Shown here piece by piece: positions 10,416-23,990 of a stretch of 64,000 nt of DNA. The notes beneath the pieces were generated by a model that ran no database searches, was not told the DNA's origin, and saw only the letters and a list, made by a program, of their open reading frames with translations. The stretch is from assembly GCA_034440635.1 (NCBI GenBank), contig JAOTON010000455.1:434001-498000 (forward strand). The letters run 5' to 3'. The stretch is from Lepas anatifera. Lineage: Eukaryota; Arthropoda; Thecostraca; Lepadidae. The first letter of the stretch is position 1. Every line of letters starts with the position of its first letter. The translations under genes were made by a program, and so were the position numbers.

Positions 10416-13400
10416 TTAAGTCATAGATACAAACAAATTACAAATTGAGAAGTAGTAACCCTAGGTCTCCTGTTGATGCATGACGGGTTTCACATTATTT
10501 GGTTGAAATTTGTAAAAGCAGTGTAAGCTAAAACTTTTATTGGCTTAACACGCGCGCCGGAGGGAGGGGGACTAGGAGGCCACCCACACCTATTTTTCCT
10601 ATGTGGCCGGAGAACCTTTCGCAGCAAAAAAGCTACGTTTCTACACTTGAAAGCATTCAACAGAACATCGATTGGTGAAAGAATGTTGACTTATAGGCTT
10701 TCAAAGTCAGAAGTTATATTTTGAGAATGCCGCTATCGCGCGGTCGCACCACCACCACCGCAAAACCGCGATGCACTTTTGACTGCATCGTAGACCAACT
10801 GGTGACGTTATAACGCTATATAAACGAGAGCATATGTCAAGGTCACCTCACATGAAGGGCAAGGTCAAAGTCAAAGTCACAGGTCAAGTTCAAAAATGTT
10901 GAGTCAAGGTCCATCCCCATTTCCCGCCCAATGGTTGCTATGGTACTAGTCATTGTGTAATTATGATGTATAAGATTGGGATGTGATAGGTCGATGACCT
11001 TAAGGGACTTTGACGCCAAAATTAAATCAAACATTTTAGGATTTTATTGTTATGACTTTGGTCTGTTTTTAGCACATTGCTGACATTTTCATCAGGACAT
11101 TTCCTGATGAGTCCCCGGCTTGGTCAAAATTAGACATTTATTATCTTGTTTGACCTTGAACATATTGATCTAGGTCAATCAACATCTATAATGTAGCTTG
11201 CTATAGCCCCCATCCACTCCCCAACCAGTGTTTAAAAGCATTTTAGCTTCCGAAATCTAAGGGGAGCCAACCAGGCGCCTGCAATGCGAGTTAGCGCCAG
11301 ACCCTTCTCAAGTGTTAGTGTTAACGCCATCTCCAAGATGATGGTGTGAGCCGAAATTGGTCGAGTATTATAAGTATGATGCGACACAAATCGATACCGT
11401 CTGAAAAGTAATATATGTTTCTAAATTCAAAGCTGTCATTAGAAATAGTAAAGACAGCGATTTTTCTCATATATAAGAAAGTAATATCAAGTATAACAGC
11501 GCTGCGCAGCACCGCTCTCCAACCGCCATCGGAAAACATGACAAATTGACAAAAAACAAGCTTTCATCCGGGCGAGTGTTAAATGGCCTATTCCGCGAGG
11601 GAAAACGTGATGGGAAACTCAAAATAATTAGTAAAAGGAGTAACAGCAAAACACTACTGGGGTAAAATAATCATGTTGGAAATAAATACGTTTTAAAATA
11701 ATTACGTTGTTCAACTGTGACCAGTTCACAACGATGACGCTTTTCGGGTGGGACTTCTACTCATTGACTGCAGAGCTGCCGCAGGGGCGTGGATTTCCAA
11801 AAATCATGAAAATTCCCAAATTTAAAAGACGTTAGGTAATTAACCATCATTTCATTCACTGATTCAGTTCCACCAAGTTAGGTATAATTTTAAAGCCGAG
11901 TGCTGAGCTTCTTGGTCTAATAATGGTGCACGATTAGTGATAACTAATGATATTAATAAAAATAACTAACTAGCATTGAGACGTCACCGGGAGAATAGTA
12001 GTGGAATATTGTAGCATACAAACCAATTGTAAGCCTAAAAATAGGAAGCATTGAAAATCAAGGTTAGGCGGCCGTGCACAGTGGCTTCTGCCTGCCTGGA
12101 GGCCGGAGAGCGGTGACACCGAAAGGAAAGGACATGGATTGATAGAGTAATGGCCCATGCTGAAGGAATACAACGCTGATCATGGAATTTAAGTACACCT
12201 GCCTACTCAGTTAAGTGCCTTGTACACCATGTGCTTTGCTTTGGATGCTCTTTGTTTACACGTTCAAAACTACTTTTTCCCTCGCCTTTAGCTTCTTCCC
12301 TCCCAATTTTAGCATCTTAAACTTATATTGTTGCATACGCATGAAATGTTAACTAGGTAGGACAGCGTATGTCACGTCACATTTACCGTGTGTAATGTTT
12401 TGCTAATAACTATGTTTCGGTTGAAAAGTCTTGAAAGGCTACTTCACGTACCATAATGCCGAAAAATGTTAGGGATACGAAATCGGCACCTGTAATTTTT
12501 CTCGCCAGGCATATTCACAAACCGAGCTAATTCAATGAACTCATGTTTTCCACGTGCTATCGACACCGCACACTGAAAAACACCTACCCACGTGCACAGA
12601 ATGTCTCCTACTCGTGCCCCCATTTATCAGTCCAAAGTAGGCGCATTCACCACCATTCTCAATACCACGGACGAAGGTTTTATAATCCACCACGTGACCC
12701 CTCACAACCGAGGCTTGAATTCTGCGTCAGCGGTGCCCAGCGTGACCTCGGATAGCTAGCGGCCGCTGGTTGGTAGAAGCGCGTTCACTTGTATTGCGAG
12801 AAATTCAGCGGAAATATCCCCATGAAGGTGATAGATCTTTGAGCGATGAATCAGGATATGTATCAACATTATCTTTTTAAACATTCCTGGCCATATTTTG
12901 TTATCTATTGGCTTGATTATCCGCTCCACCATCCAAGGTTCGGTACAGGCGAGACGGCGGCCGAGTCAGCACAGACTATAGCCGGTGGCCGAGTTCACTG
13001 AAGTCAGGAGCGTCGCGATATGAGTTTATGCTAGGCGGAGAGGAGTGGAGCCCAGCTTGAAAGTAACCAAAGGAAGGAGTGAGACCTACATAACACTAAA
13101 ACTTCACTGTCGGAGGAGTTATAGAGAGTGGGTTGGGTTGGGTTTACGGGGCTGTTCATAAACGACATCACTAGCCGAGGGGAAGGGAGGGGACTGGCAG
13201 TAACGTACCATTGTGTGGTCAGAGTGGGGGAGGGGAGACTAGCCGAAAAGTGACGTGCCATATTATACTGGTGAGCTTTGGCCGCCACTGCTTTTTTACT
13301 CTTGACTCTTGAGCCGTTTGGTTTGACGGCGAAGGCAGAAGCTCCGTAGAATTATGACTGAGGCCAAACGCAAACAAAACGTTTGATCTTTGGCCCTGAT

Positions 13401-15286
13401 TTACACCGCCAACTTTAACAAGCCGGCGGCGAGGAATGGCTGTAATGGGAGAGGTTCGCTTAAAAGTAACTCCATGGCGATGGGAATTCACTAAAGATGA
13501 CGTCATGATATGGAGGAGAAGGGTCCGCCCAAAAGTGACGCCATGGCGTGGACGAGGGGTCAGGGGTCCTTGGCATCACCAGCACCTATGTCTGTGCTGT
13601 GACGTCCAATGTCATGCAGTTTAAATTACTGTGTAAGCTAGACATAAGTTTTTCACGGTATATGAACCCGCTTCCCCCTCACTCTTCCCCAATTACTGAT
13701 ACAGATCCTGCACTGTTCATACATATCGGGTATTAAACGGCCTTCCAGTGGTCAGCCAAGGGGCCTCTGGAGCAAAGTTTGCACCACTAGTCCCCGGTAA
13801 GTTCGTCGGCCTGCCATACTGCCAATGGAATGACGTGCCAGATTCTGCAACATTGCTAGTACATTTCCACAAACAAGTTAAATGAAAAACACAGATCCGG
13901 CGTAACGAAATTTCCGGTGAGCTCTCCACTTTGATCCAGATGCCACGATAGAAGTACAATCCTTCCACTAAAGCAAAGGGCGGGCATCTGTCGCGGACAG
14001 ACAGATATTTCCTCCATGGAGGTATTGGCTCTTCAAACATGTCAGAGTCTAACCTGTGCCAATGATGTTTGTAAACCTAGAGGGAAATGGGTCGCTCACT
14101 GGTAAAGCACCAGATTGCTGAGGCAATAGTTCCTCATTTAAGTCCGCCCGTCGGCCCCCTGATTGGGGTACATTCAGGCTCCTCCTAACCTTTCACAAGA
14201 CGGGACTCTAAAGATTACTTTAGGGATATAAATACCTGGGCATCCAAGCCCACACATCGAGCCATAAGGATATTCGATAAATAGCGCCAAACTTTTAGCT
14301 TCTACCGTCCCGTGGCAGGACTAAGGATTCTACTGGGAACACTGAACAGACTGCAGACTCCTAGAGATTTTTTTTAAAAATGGCCTCTCTTGGCTCGAAC
14401 TTGGTGCTGAAAAGAGTCATCTGGCATTTATCCTGAATGGTGTTGAACTGGAGAAGCCTTCTAGAAGTAATTGTACCGGAAGTGAATGCCGGCATTAACA
14501 CTGAGGCGAATCGTCTCTGGAATTCATTTTAACGGTTAATCTTATCACAAAACATATGTCAGCCATCCTATTGGGTTTAAGTCTTCTGCAGGGACATGAC
14601 CTTATTTAGCCCAGAAATGAACACCCGGAGTCCCTACCTTTGAGGTGAAAAAGATGGCCCCGAGGAAACAATCCTGCAGCGCTGTCCCGGGGGAAATGCG
14701 ATGGCTTTTGAAATTAATACCATTATGAAGATTACAGCTTGTGCTCAAGGGCGTTTTTGTACAACAGTGCCATTTCAATCGGCCTTACAAACAATCTCAA
14801 TCGGCTCTACCACCAAATCCAAAAACGTGTTCCCACCAATAAACATTTAGAGAACGACATAAGCCGACGAAAGCAAGCCTTATCTTCGAATTCAAACTCG
14901 GAAATCGAATTTGAATTAATGCATCGGCATTACATATTTCTTTTATACAACCATTTCTAGATTAAGTTGCACCAGCTACGACCCCAGAATTTCGTGTAGC
15001 TAAAAATGAGAATCCATGCCTTTGTTCAGAATCCCCGCTTTTACTTTCAATATTCAATTCCAATCCTTGCCGAATCCTTCTTACCGTTTCATAGGTATAA
15101 TGGCAAAACGGGTGTCAGCAGCCCTCTCGCTCAGTCTGAGAGCATTGTTGAATGACGACACGTTTGCTTCCGTTTCAATGACGTCACATCATGACGCCTT
15201 CGTCCGCCAAAACACAGTACAGATAGCGTTGAGCTGTCGACCCCTGACCCTGGTGACGAGTCGGATGTGTTTCCGATACTCCTCAG

Positions 15287-15322
15287 TATATAACGGTCCT
15301 CAATCTGGCCATTACTATCAGT
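15287..15322 (+). promoter_or_regulatory. Core promoter of precursor copy 3 (TATA box and Inr)
   Basis: TATATAA at 15,287-15,293 and TCAGT at 15,318-15,322, with the same 33-base spacing as in copy 2 and about 100 bases before the ATG. Confidence 0.75.
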
Positions 15323-15422
15323 CGTCTGGTTAGACGTGAGAGAGAAGTAGCAACAAGTCAGGTGGGATACCTTAACGGCTTCAGAGGATAGAAACACCAT
15401 CGACAGAGCCAGCGCAACCAAC

Positions 15423-16664
15423 ATGAAGCTACTGGTAAGTTAGGCATATGTGTTACATCTGTGTTGACAACATAGACTCCAAGGCATATATTATTTAAAA
15501 CTTCGGCCTTTAGAGCCTGAAACATCTTTTGTATTCATATTTTCCTACTGCTTTGTTGGTAAATTCGATTTTTCATCCTTTTAGGGAATTTTTGATAGAC
15601 CTGGCCATTAGTTTCCGGATTCACCTGCTGCATAATAAATATGTAACTTTTTTGATAACATTTTATATCCTCATCCCTATAATGTTCTCACCCTATTTGA
15701 GATTGTAAATGAACCATCGGTTGACGATTGAGCATATCTATAACATGAATGAAAAAGCATGCGGCACACTGAAGATATCATACAAGGCTCAAGAACGAAT
15801 ATTTCCCAGTCTATTGGAAAATATTGGATGTCTAATATATATGATCATTTTCAGGTGATTGCTGCCCTTCTTGTGGCCTCGACCTCGGCAGCTGTCAGGC
15901 GGCTAGGTCTGAGTCAAGACGGCACCTACTGGCCAGAGAAGGCCCAGGGTGACAAACGTCTCCTTGGCCTGAGTCAAGACGGCACATACTGGCCAGAAAA
16001 GGCCCAGGGAGGCAAACGTCTCCTTGGCCTGAGTCAAGACGGCACCTACTGGCCAGAGAAGGCCCAGGGAGGCAAGCGTCTCCTTGGTCTGAGCCAAGAC
16101 GGTACTTACTGGCCCGAGAAGGCCCAGGGAGGCAAGCGTCTCCTTGGTCTGAGCCAAGACGGTACTTACTGGCCAAAAAAGGCCCAGGGAGGCAAACGTC
16201 TCCTTGGCCTGAGTCAAGACGGCACCTACTGGCCAGAGAAGGCCCAGGGAGGCAAGCGTCTCCTTGGCTTGAGTCAAGACGGCACCTACTGGCCAGAGAA
16301 GGCTCATGGAGGCAAGCGTCTCCTCGGCCTGAGCCAAGACGGCACCTACTGGCCAGAGAAGGCCCAGGGAAGCAAGCATCTCCTTGGCTTGAGCCAAGAC
16401 GGCACCTACTGGCCAGAGAAGGCCCAGGGAGGCAAGCGTCTCCTTGGTCTGAGTCAAGACGGTACTTACTGGCCAGAGAAGGCTGAGCATGATCGCAGGC
16501 GCCCGGAGGGTCTAAATGGACGGCATGTTTACGGCAAGTCTTACAATCCGGAATCCGAGTCCCGGAGAAGTGGACACCGCCGGGAGGGAAGCAACGGTTA
16601 CCATGGTAGCAGCTCGTCCCACAACCCAGCGTCTCACGGCCAGGACAACAGGGGCCGTCAGTAG
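15423..16664 (+). CDS. Repetitive secreted peptide precursor, copy 3, intact
   Basis: Two exons: 15,423-15,434 (MKLL, donor GTAAGT) and 15,855-16,664, after the acceptor TTTTCAG. The precursor has about 273 residues. It has a signal peptide MKLLVIAALLVASTSA with probable cleavage before AVRR, ten units of 20 residues, and a 58-residue tail ending NRGRQ. Most unit junctions are GGKR; one is GDKR and one is GSKH, where the dibasic site is lost. Unit 5 has YWPKK instead of YWPEK. The tail contains several RR and RRR stretches. No Cys occurs in the repeats. By architecture (signal peptide, identical short modules, dibasic spacers, Gly before Lys-Arg) it resembles neuropeptide-like or other multi-copy peptide precursors, but I recognise no known peptide. 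A structural secreted repeat protein is the alternative. Confidence 0.85.
15901..16485 (+). repeat. Coding tandem array, 10 units of 60 bp
   Basis: Ten 60-bp units in register with those of copies 1 and 2. The unit count is half that of copy 2, while the flanking exon 1, intron and tail are closely similar. Confidence 0.95.
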
Positions 16665-16911
16665 TTCACGCAGGCCGGCTTCAGGTGGACCTGACCTGTT
16701 CCAGATCTTCACTGAAGGATACAAATACCTGTCGTGGATTTTGATATGCAGTGGATTTACTTCTTAGCACTTATTGCAGCTCTTTAGATGGTGTTGCTTT
16801 TGTGTCTATGCTTATTAAAAGGTGGTCAGATTTAGGCTCCATATGCTGTGCAAGGTTAACCTCACATGTCATCAGTGTTGATTGTAGGATAAAATACGTG
16901 ACATTTGAGAT

Positions 16912-17645
16912 CTCTGACAAAACCAAAGTATTTTTATAGAAGAATGTTGTGTTGGTGTATTTTTCACAATAAAGAAATCGAAGAAAATTTACGGTGTTAA
17001 TACGTCAAAGCTAAAATAAAGCTTCTTTCCTCATTTAACTTTTACCTGGGTGGCGTTTAAAAGCCACCTACGCCAAGATGGGAGGAAATCACAAGGGAAA
17101 CACCCGTCTACCTGGTCGCCAAAATTCAATGAAAGTCTTTTCAACCATTTTCGCGGATAAAGCATCAGAAATAATAATTCATTTGACCAAGGATGATTTC
17201 TCAGAGGCGACAGGCTAGAGTATAAAATTGTTTTTGGAAACTCTTCACGAACCAAACAAACCAACCACTTTTCACGAACTCTGACAAAACCAAAGTATTT
17301 TTATAGAAGAATGTTATGTTGGTGTATTTTTCACAATAAAGAAATCGAAGAAAATTCACGGTGTTAATACGTGAAAGCTAAAATAAAGCTTCTTTCCTCA
17401 TTTAACTTTTACCTGGGTGGCGTTTAAAAGCCATCTACGCCAGGATGGGAGGAAATCACAAGGGAAACACCCGTCTACCTGGTCGCCAAAAATTCAACGG
17501 AAGTCTTTTCAACCATTTTCGCGGATAAAGCATTAGAAATAATCATTCATTTGACCTAGGATGGCTTCTCAGAGGCGGCAAGCTAGAGTATAAAGTTGTT
17601 TTTGGAAACTCTTCACGAACTCATTAGATCGGAATTATCAAGCTG
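16912..17645. repeat. Direct duplication of about 367 bp in the 3' flank of copy 3
   Basis: The segment beginning CTCTGACAAAACCAAAG at about 16,912 recurs at about 17,279 with few changes. The duplication includes the AATAAA poly(A) signal, so copy 3 has two candidate 3' ends (16,968 and 17,335). Copies 1 and 2 have one. Confidence 0.9.
16968..16973 (+). terminator. Poly(A) signal AATAAA, copy 3 (first of two)
   Basis: It lies 304 bases after the stop codon, matching the other two copies. A second AATAAA from the local duplication is at 17,335-17,340. Confidence 0.7.
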
Positions 17646-18360
17646 ACATGACACGACGTGTAAACTGAAAACAGCTTTTGCAAAGTTTCCCATTGACTTA
17701 CGTTGGGGATATCGTGGTTCTGAACTGAATTTAGGTCACAACAAAATAGATGTAAAAATCCCAAATTGAGAAGCCGTAACCGCATGTCTCCCGTTGATGC
17801 ACAACGGGTATCGCATTACAATACTTTCTTCAATGTTCTGGCTTCTTTGGGATCGCATTGTTTGGGTGGAAAATGTGCCCTTGATTCCACTATTGTGCAC
17901 AATTCTTGCTTTGCTGTATCCTCTGAACAGCACCACTTTTCCTGCATGGAGTATTCAATAAGTTATCTTGGAGGTTTGTATGTATGTATGTACATACATT
18001 GCTGATCGTCCTTTGTGTCTGAAGATTTCCCTTGCATGCTAAACTATTGGGTTTAGGTCAGATGCAAAATGCCACTTTACTGTGGGGAACATATTTGTCG
18101 ATTCTTGAACCACTTCATCAGGACTTCTTCTCGTCTTTTGGCTAGGTGTGCCCATATCACCATTGGGGGTGCCAAGAACATCATTGGGGTGCCGCGGCGC
18201 TCCAAAGGATGGAAATCCACACCCTGAGCTGTAGAGAAATAGGACAGAAACAGTTTTTCCGGTTAATTTATTTAACACTCTATGACGAAACACATATCCC
18301 GTGCACAGCTGGTGGGTGCGATATAGCCCAGCCGCTGCCTGCGCCCTAAAACATGTAACA

Positions 18361-18610
<250 letters not shown>

Positions 18611-21600
18611 ACAGCTGGGTCAAGTGAGTACACGCGGGTTCTAAAGACGTCAGGGGTGAGGGTCGCAGCATAACTAAGTGTCATGTTGGCACAAGTAGCC
18701 CATTGTCCGGATTCTTGCGGCATTCTTCTGCCTCATTTACCTCCTCGTGACAAGAGCACACCTCTAATTTTGGCCGTCATCGCCCGAGGCCGAGGGAGAA
18801 TACATTTGATGGGCACTTGCAGCGTTCATGGGGCACTACAGCGTCAATAGTCTGCTTGGGAGACCGAGAATATCACACTATATAGTCTCCCTCACAGTGC
18901 TGTAATTTCATTCTTGTTTAGGTTATCGGGGGGTGTTCTAGATGTACTTTCAGGGGCTCTGTGAAATATTTCTGATGCCAAACCCGTAGGAAATACGAAA
19001 GCCTAACACTTACTGCACAAGTGTAGACTTAAACAGTTGAAAAATATATATTGTATTGAAATTTAGGCAGCAAACAAAAAAGTGAGCAATGTTATGTTTT
19101 TGGAAAATACCCCTGATGACCTTCCTATGGTTTCAAATATGGAAAAATTACCTTTTTGTATGCCTCAAAGGACCTTGTCAGCCTTGTTGGACGCGGAGAG
19201 GCGCTATGACTGTATGAATTTGAGCATGATAAATATTGATATGTACCTATCTTCCTTTGGGAGGCGGAAATCTGACGAGCTGTAGAAGCTGCTTGCAAGC
19301 GTTGAAATCTTCGCTAGAACGAAATCAAAGTTTCTGTTCGTAATTCCTGGTTGGCATTGCTGGCAGGGTGACGCCCACTCCTTTCCTGAGCTGACCGTAT
19401 GACTCAGCACGAGACGAACCCATCTGCAGAGGTGTAGTATACATAAGAAAGCACCAAAAAAATTAGATCAAAAGTGAAGCTTCCCTTAAACAACGATATC
19501 GAACTCCCTGAAATTGGCATCAAACTTCAATCACTAAGAAGAACTTAAATTGCTTATTCCTCTCTGACAAACCCGTTGTCATATGAACCACACACTCACG
19601 ACATATTTCCAGTCCACCATCTAAAACGGTCGCACGATCCAGCCAGCCTGGACAGAGCACTAACGCCGCTGCTGATTGGCTATCGGCCCGGTCCAGCGGC
19701 AGGCTGCGCCAATCAGGGGGCGCGGCTGAGCGGCGGCCTCGGTCTCAGGTATCGCCGCGGTGAAGAAGTCTGCAGCGATCGTCGGCAGGTCACAGCGGCG
19801 CTGGCGCAGGATCGGTAGGCAGCTCCCGCACCTTCAGCCGTGCTGGATAACATCTGTGATAGTGAGAGCGTGCTGCGGTCTCCCGGCTGGTGAAGAGAGT
19901 CATCTGTGCTTCAGTGATGTGCACGCCGAACCGGACCAGTTAGCCGAACTGGTAGCTTGCCAACCCCGTGTGATACCCCGTCGTAGGTTGTCATTGTCTT
20001 CGGGTGTGGTTACCACAAACAGTTTCTGATGAATGTTGTGTAGACTGCAGCTTTCGTTTGCTAGCCTGCGGATGCTTTTTCTTCTTTACTTTAAAATGTC
20101 ACGGAAAAACGTACGCTCTCAGTTACCTGAGGCAAAAAAGCGAGCAAAATCCAGTTTGCGTTTGCATTCATACAGGACTATACTTTTCCACTATATGCTT
20201 GGAATAATGTTGGATGAGACCAGCAATGAAGGACCAATCTTAATTTTATTAGTGAAAATTTACCTTTCTGGAGTCCGTGTAAAGAAAAACAGCCTGCTCA
20301 TTATATGAGGAAGTCCGAAAGAAAAGTCTGAAAATGACATTTATGATATTTCTAAGGCGGTTTTTATCTCACGATTAATACGAACTGTACGTATGAGAAA
20401 AACACAAGTACTTGAAATATCATAGATGTAATGTTTTCATACTTTTTCGTGTTTCCCCATCTGATGATCATAAGGTTGCCTTCCTTCATCGCGTATACCA
20501 TTATATATCATGTCATAGCACAAGTCACGCAGTCCGCCATCTGCCTGGAGTCTTTCCTTTTTCACTCTCAGTCTCGAAGGCTTCTAATTAAGCCAGTCGA
20601 TCCACTCAATGGCTTAGCGTTTTATTCGTGTAAAAACGCGTAAATATTTACGATGTTTTTAGGTCAAGATCAAAACAATCCGTGGCAAAAGAACTGCAGC
20701 ATTCGAGAGTATCTTCACCATTGTGACGGAGGAGCTGTGGCAGTTACTATCACGTGACTGGTTTCTTAATTGCATCGTTTTTGTGCAGTCCCACCTCCGA
20801 CTCACAGTAATCTCGGAGAGTCACCGAATGCTTGTCATTGTCTAAATGCATGTGTATCCCAAAGGATACGTCCGTAGATTTGACACAGAAGTTGATCATA
20901 TTGTGAATCGATGCGTTGTAAATGCAACACCCCTGGTTCGTCTTTGCCACATAATTTCATCAGTAAATGTAAATTATTTCTGATACCTTTTTACACCCAA
21001 TGTTGTCCTCTCAATTCGTTATTATCTGTCATTGCGAAGTCTGAGACTAAAATATCAGCCAAAGACCTGGCATGGATTTTTTGAAAGCCTAGTCATCGAT
21101 GACTACGGCAAAGCTGACTGTGTCGTATCCGTTGCACGTGGTGTTTGTCCCCAGTGTGTCGTCCCACCGGCCCAGCACGGGTTCGGCCCCAACCCTGGTC
21201 TGTCCGTGTTCAATACATACCAGCACCCATGGAATGCACTTTTCCTGGTGACGTATGCATGCGTTGGGAGACAGTGAATGAAACACACTGGCCAATGAAG
21301 CCAGCGCGAGCAGAGGACAGCGAAGCGTTCGTCGAAAAGCATGAACTATACAACGACGGAAATCGATAAGTCCCTACAGAAGATTGCAGAATCTCGAAAC
21401 GTATTTCAAGTATCAGTTATCATGAATGGACAATTCTGCTTCGACTAAATTATCGTGATTTCAGAAAGAAAACGAGGTTTTTTAATTGAATGAAATGCTT
21501 ATTCTGATATTTTTCTTCTGTTGAATGTGGCAAAGCTGACAACTTGTAAAAGAAGGGTGTTATTTACGGTTCTGCCAAGATTACAAGCTACCGAAACGAG

Positions 21601-23218
21601 CTTTAAATGGATAAGTCATGAAGCCTTTTCATAATCCAGATTGATTTTTGCAATGCTGTTATGAACACTAAACAGTGCAATGGGATTATTATCATAAAAA
21701 CTTTCAGTTTTGACAAAAATAAAGTCGAAAAGGAGAATATTTCAGCGCTTTCATAGCTGAATGGACCTCATGACACCTTTATACGCTGACATATTGTATC
21801 ACTTTCAGTTGTGTTTTTTCTCAAATAAGCATTGGGTAGGTAAGTGTGGTAATGATCACTTCACTTCGTTTTATTTCTAAGTTTAAATACCAATAAATAT
21901 TTTAAAATGCATGATTGACCAGTGGTATATGCTAAATAAGTATCGATTAAATAGCTAATCAATAGATAACAATAAATAGATATAGATTCTGTGAAACACG
22001 CACTGTGGATAACGTCTCAGCGTTCATCTAAATGCAGTGCTATGCCTCTAAATGAAGTGGATTTCAAAGGTAATGAGTAAAAAATGATCATAACAAGAAA
22101 TACAGACATTAGCCATGGATGAAAGACCACAGATAGTTCAGTATGGTACAGGTACAGCTTCACCCAATACGGCTGAAAAACATTCACATTAACTTCTGAC
22201 GTCACTTCTCGTAATGCTCCTTTTAGTACGTTAAACTACCAAACAAACCGATGGTCTTGGCGACCTCAGTAGTTGAATACAGGTCATCACTGGTGACATG
22301 GGTCATGCCTGATTGCTTGCGACCAACAGATAACAAAACTACTGATGCGATGGGTAGGACACAATTTTGCAACAGTTTTAAGGAAATGGCGCTCTGAAAT
22401 CTGACTGGGGCCATTTACCTCCCCGTATGACTCCAACAAACCATATATCGACAAAAAACTTGAAGGCTCAAGGTCCTTTCAACACTGGGTAGGGTCTGCT
22501 CAGAATTTTTCTGTCAGCGGACGAAAAAGTGCGTTCAGAGATTGGCTGTCAACCAAGATCTTGGTATATATACATTTTTCTCAGATGTTGCCAGTCATGA
22601 GTAACCTTTCAAAGTCACATGATTTTCCTGACTCATTCATAATTTTTCAGAGGTCTTGAAAATGCTTCATTCAAAGTATGTCGAAACTCGCCCATTCTTT
22701 CTTTCGAAATAAAATCAGTGTATCCAGAGGAATTAGAGCTTTGGGAAACCAACATAACAGAGAAGGGATGTAACACACAAAAAATTACACATAGTGTTAG
22801 AATTTGTGTGAATTTCTCCGTTCTAAGGTGCACTTCTCTACTGGTAGGGGATTGGTGACAAAAATAGCCCGGTTCATTGATTAACGTATATGTTCCCGGT
22901 CATGTTAGCAAGGTAGGGCCTTTCTCACCATTGAATTTTGCAACAACAATTCTATACCTACTTGTAAAGCATAAGCTGTCTGATTTCGTTCCACACAAAC
23001 TTAACTCGCAAAAACTTGGGTAGGCGTCCTTATAAGCTACGAATGGGCAATATATTATGTATTTTGTACTAGTTGTGGGTATGTGCTTCATAACCTTTCT
23101 GAATTTTTCCTCGCCTCCAAAAAAATGTTTTTTATCGGAACAAATAAGCAGCAGTGAGCTCCTTATGATGATTTCAAAATTGTTTACTTATAAGGATAAT
23201 TTTGTCACCGGTTCCATG

Positions 23219-23399
23219 GGGGGGCGCGGTAGTGGAGTGGTCAGCGTAGCTGGCTTCCACGCAGCCGACCCGGGTTCAAGGCCCGGCGGCTTCCCTGAAC
23301 AAGGAGCAAGCTGGCTCCCGAGAAACCCTTCCAACAGGGAAAGAATTGGCGACGCCATATGACCCTGGCAGGTGGTGCGTCGATAAGCCCCAATAATTA
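23219..23399 (+). mobile_element. tRNA-derived SINE with 13-bp target duplication
   Basis: The 181-bp element is bounded by CACCGGTTCCATG at 23,206-23,218 and 23,400-23,412. Its 5' part resembles a tRNA with an A-box-like segment (TAGTGGAGTGGTCAGCG) and a B box (GGTTCAAGGCC). The body ends in GATAAGCCCCAATAATTA. Shorter copies of the same family occur at 49,626 and 62,391, and a related one near 43,388. Confidence 0.93.
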
Positions 23400-23990
23400 C
23401 ACCGGTTCCATGTGCCTATACGACAGAGTAAGGTACCGTGTTATCTTACTTCTTGGGTTGAGGCACATGTTTTTCAGTCGTATGAGCCGCTTTAAAATAT
23501 AATTTATAAGAAATACCACTCAGAGGTTTTGAATGGTTGGTTAATCTATGATAAGAACTTCCATTCTCCCAGAAATACAGTTTCAGGCCTGTTAAATGCA
23601 TATTATTAAAAAAAATTACAAGCTCTGGAATATTCGGATCCAGGAAATTGTTTCCTTACATGTAACAGTGATCACAAGTAGCGACCCATGTCCTGACAAA
23701 CACAGGGAACGACAAAAAGACCTCAACTTCTGTACCGTTAAGAGCAAACGCTAGTGAGAGCACAGATATTGCCGTTAATTCAGGAAAAGGCTACACACGG
23801 CAAACACAGTAAACAGCAATCATGTTGCGCCTCACGAACAAACGTTTGCATAGCCGAAATAAACATTTGCAGCCATGTTGCTTCGATTGATTCCCAGCCA
23901 GTTTGTGCGAGCTCCTTCCAGGCTTAGATTTAGATGCGCAACCAATCATAGCACACTTCAAAAGATATTCTTGTCTGATTCGTCCTTATC

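Larger units (their letters stand above)
8683..15240. other. Intergenic part of tandem unit 2, no gene seen
   Basis: Largely collinear with 290-6,650, with the TTAA-flanked element (9,393-10,415) added and the 775-bp segment absent. Short open frames on both strands are not preserved between the two units, so I call none of them genes. Confidence 0.7.
1..17820. repeat. Tandem segmental duplication, units of about 8.4 kb
   Basis: The sequence downstream of the first precursor gene (from about 290) recurs downstream of the second (from about 8,683) and, more diverged, downstream of the third (16,665 to about 17,818). The sequence upstream of the second gene (to 6,829) recurs upstream of the third (to 15,422). 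Positions 391 and 8,785 match, giving an offset of about 8.4 kb. Unit 2 differs by a 1,023-bp insertion and lacks a 775-bp segment present in unit 1. Each unit carries one complete gene with its core promoter and poly(A) signal. Similarity to the units fades after about 17,818, which marks the right edge. The left edge is outside the window. Confidence 0.93.

Noticed and set aside
23219..23300. Functional tRNA gene
   Set aside because: A and B boxes are present but the cloverleaf is imperfect and it is the head of a SINE with target duplications.
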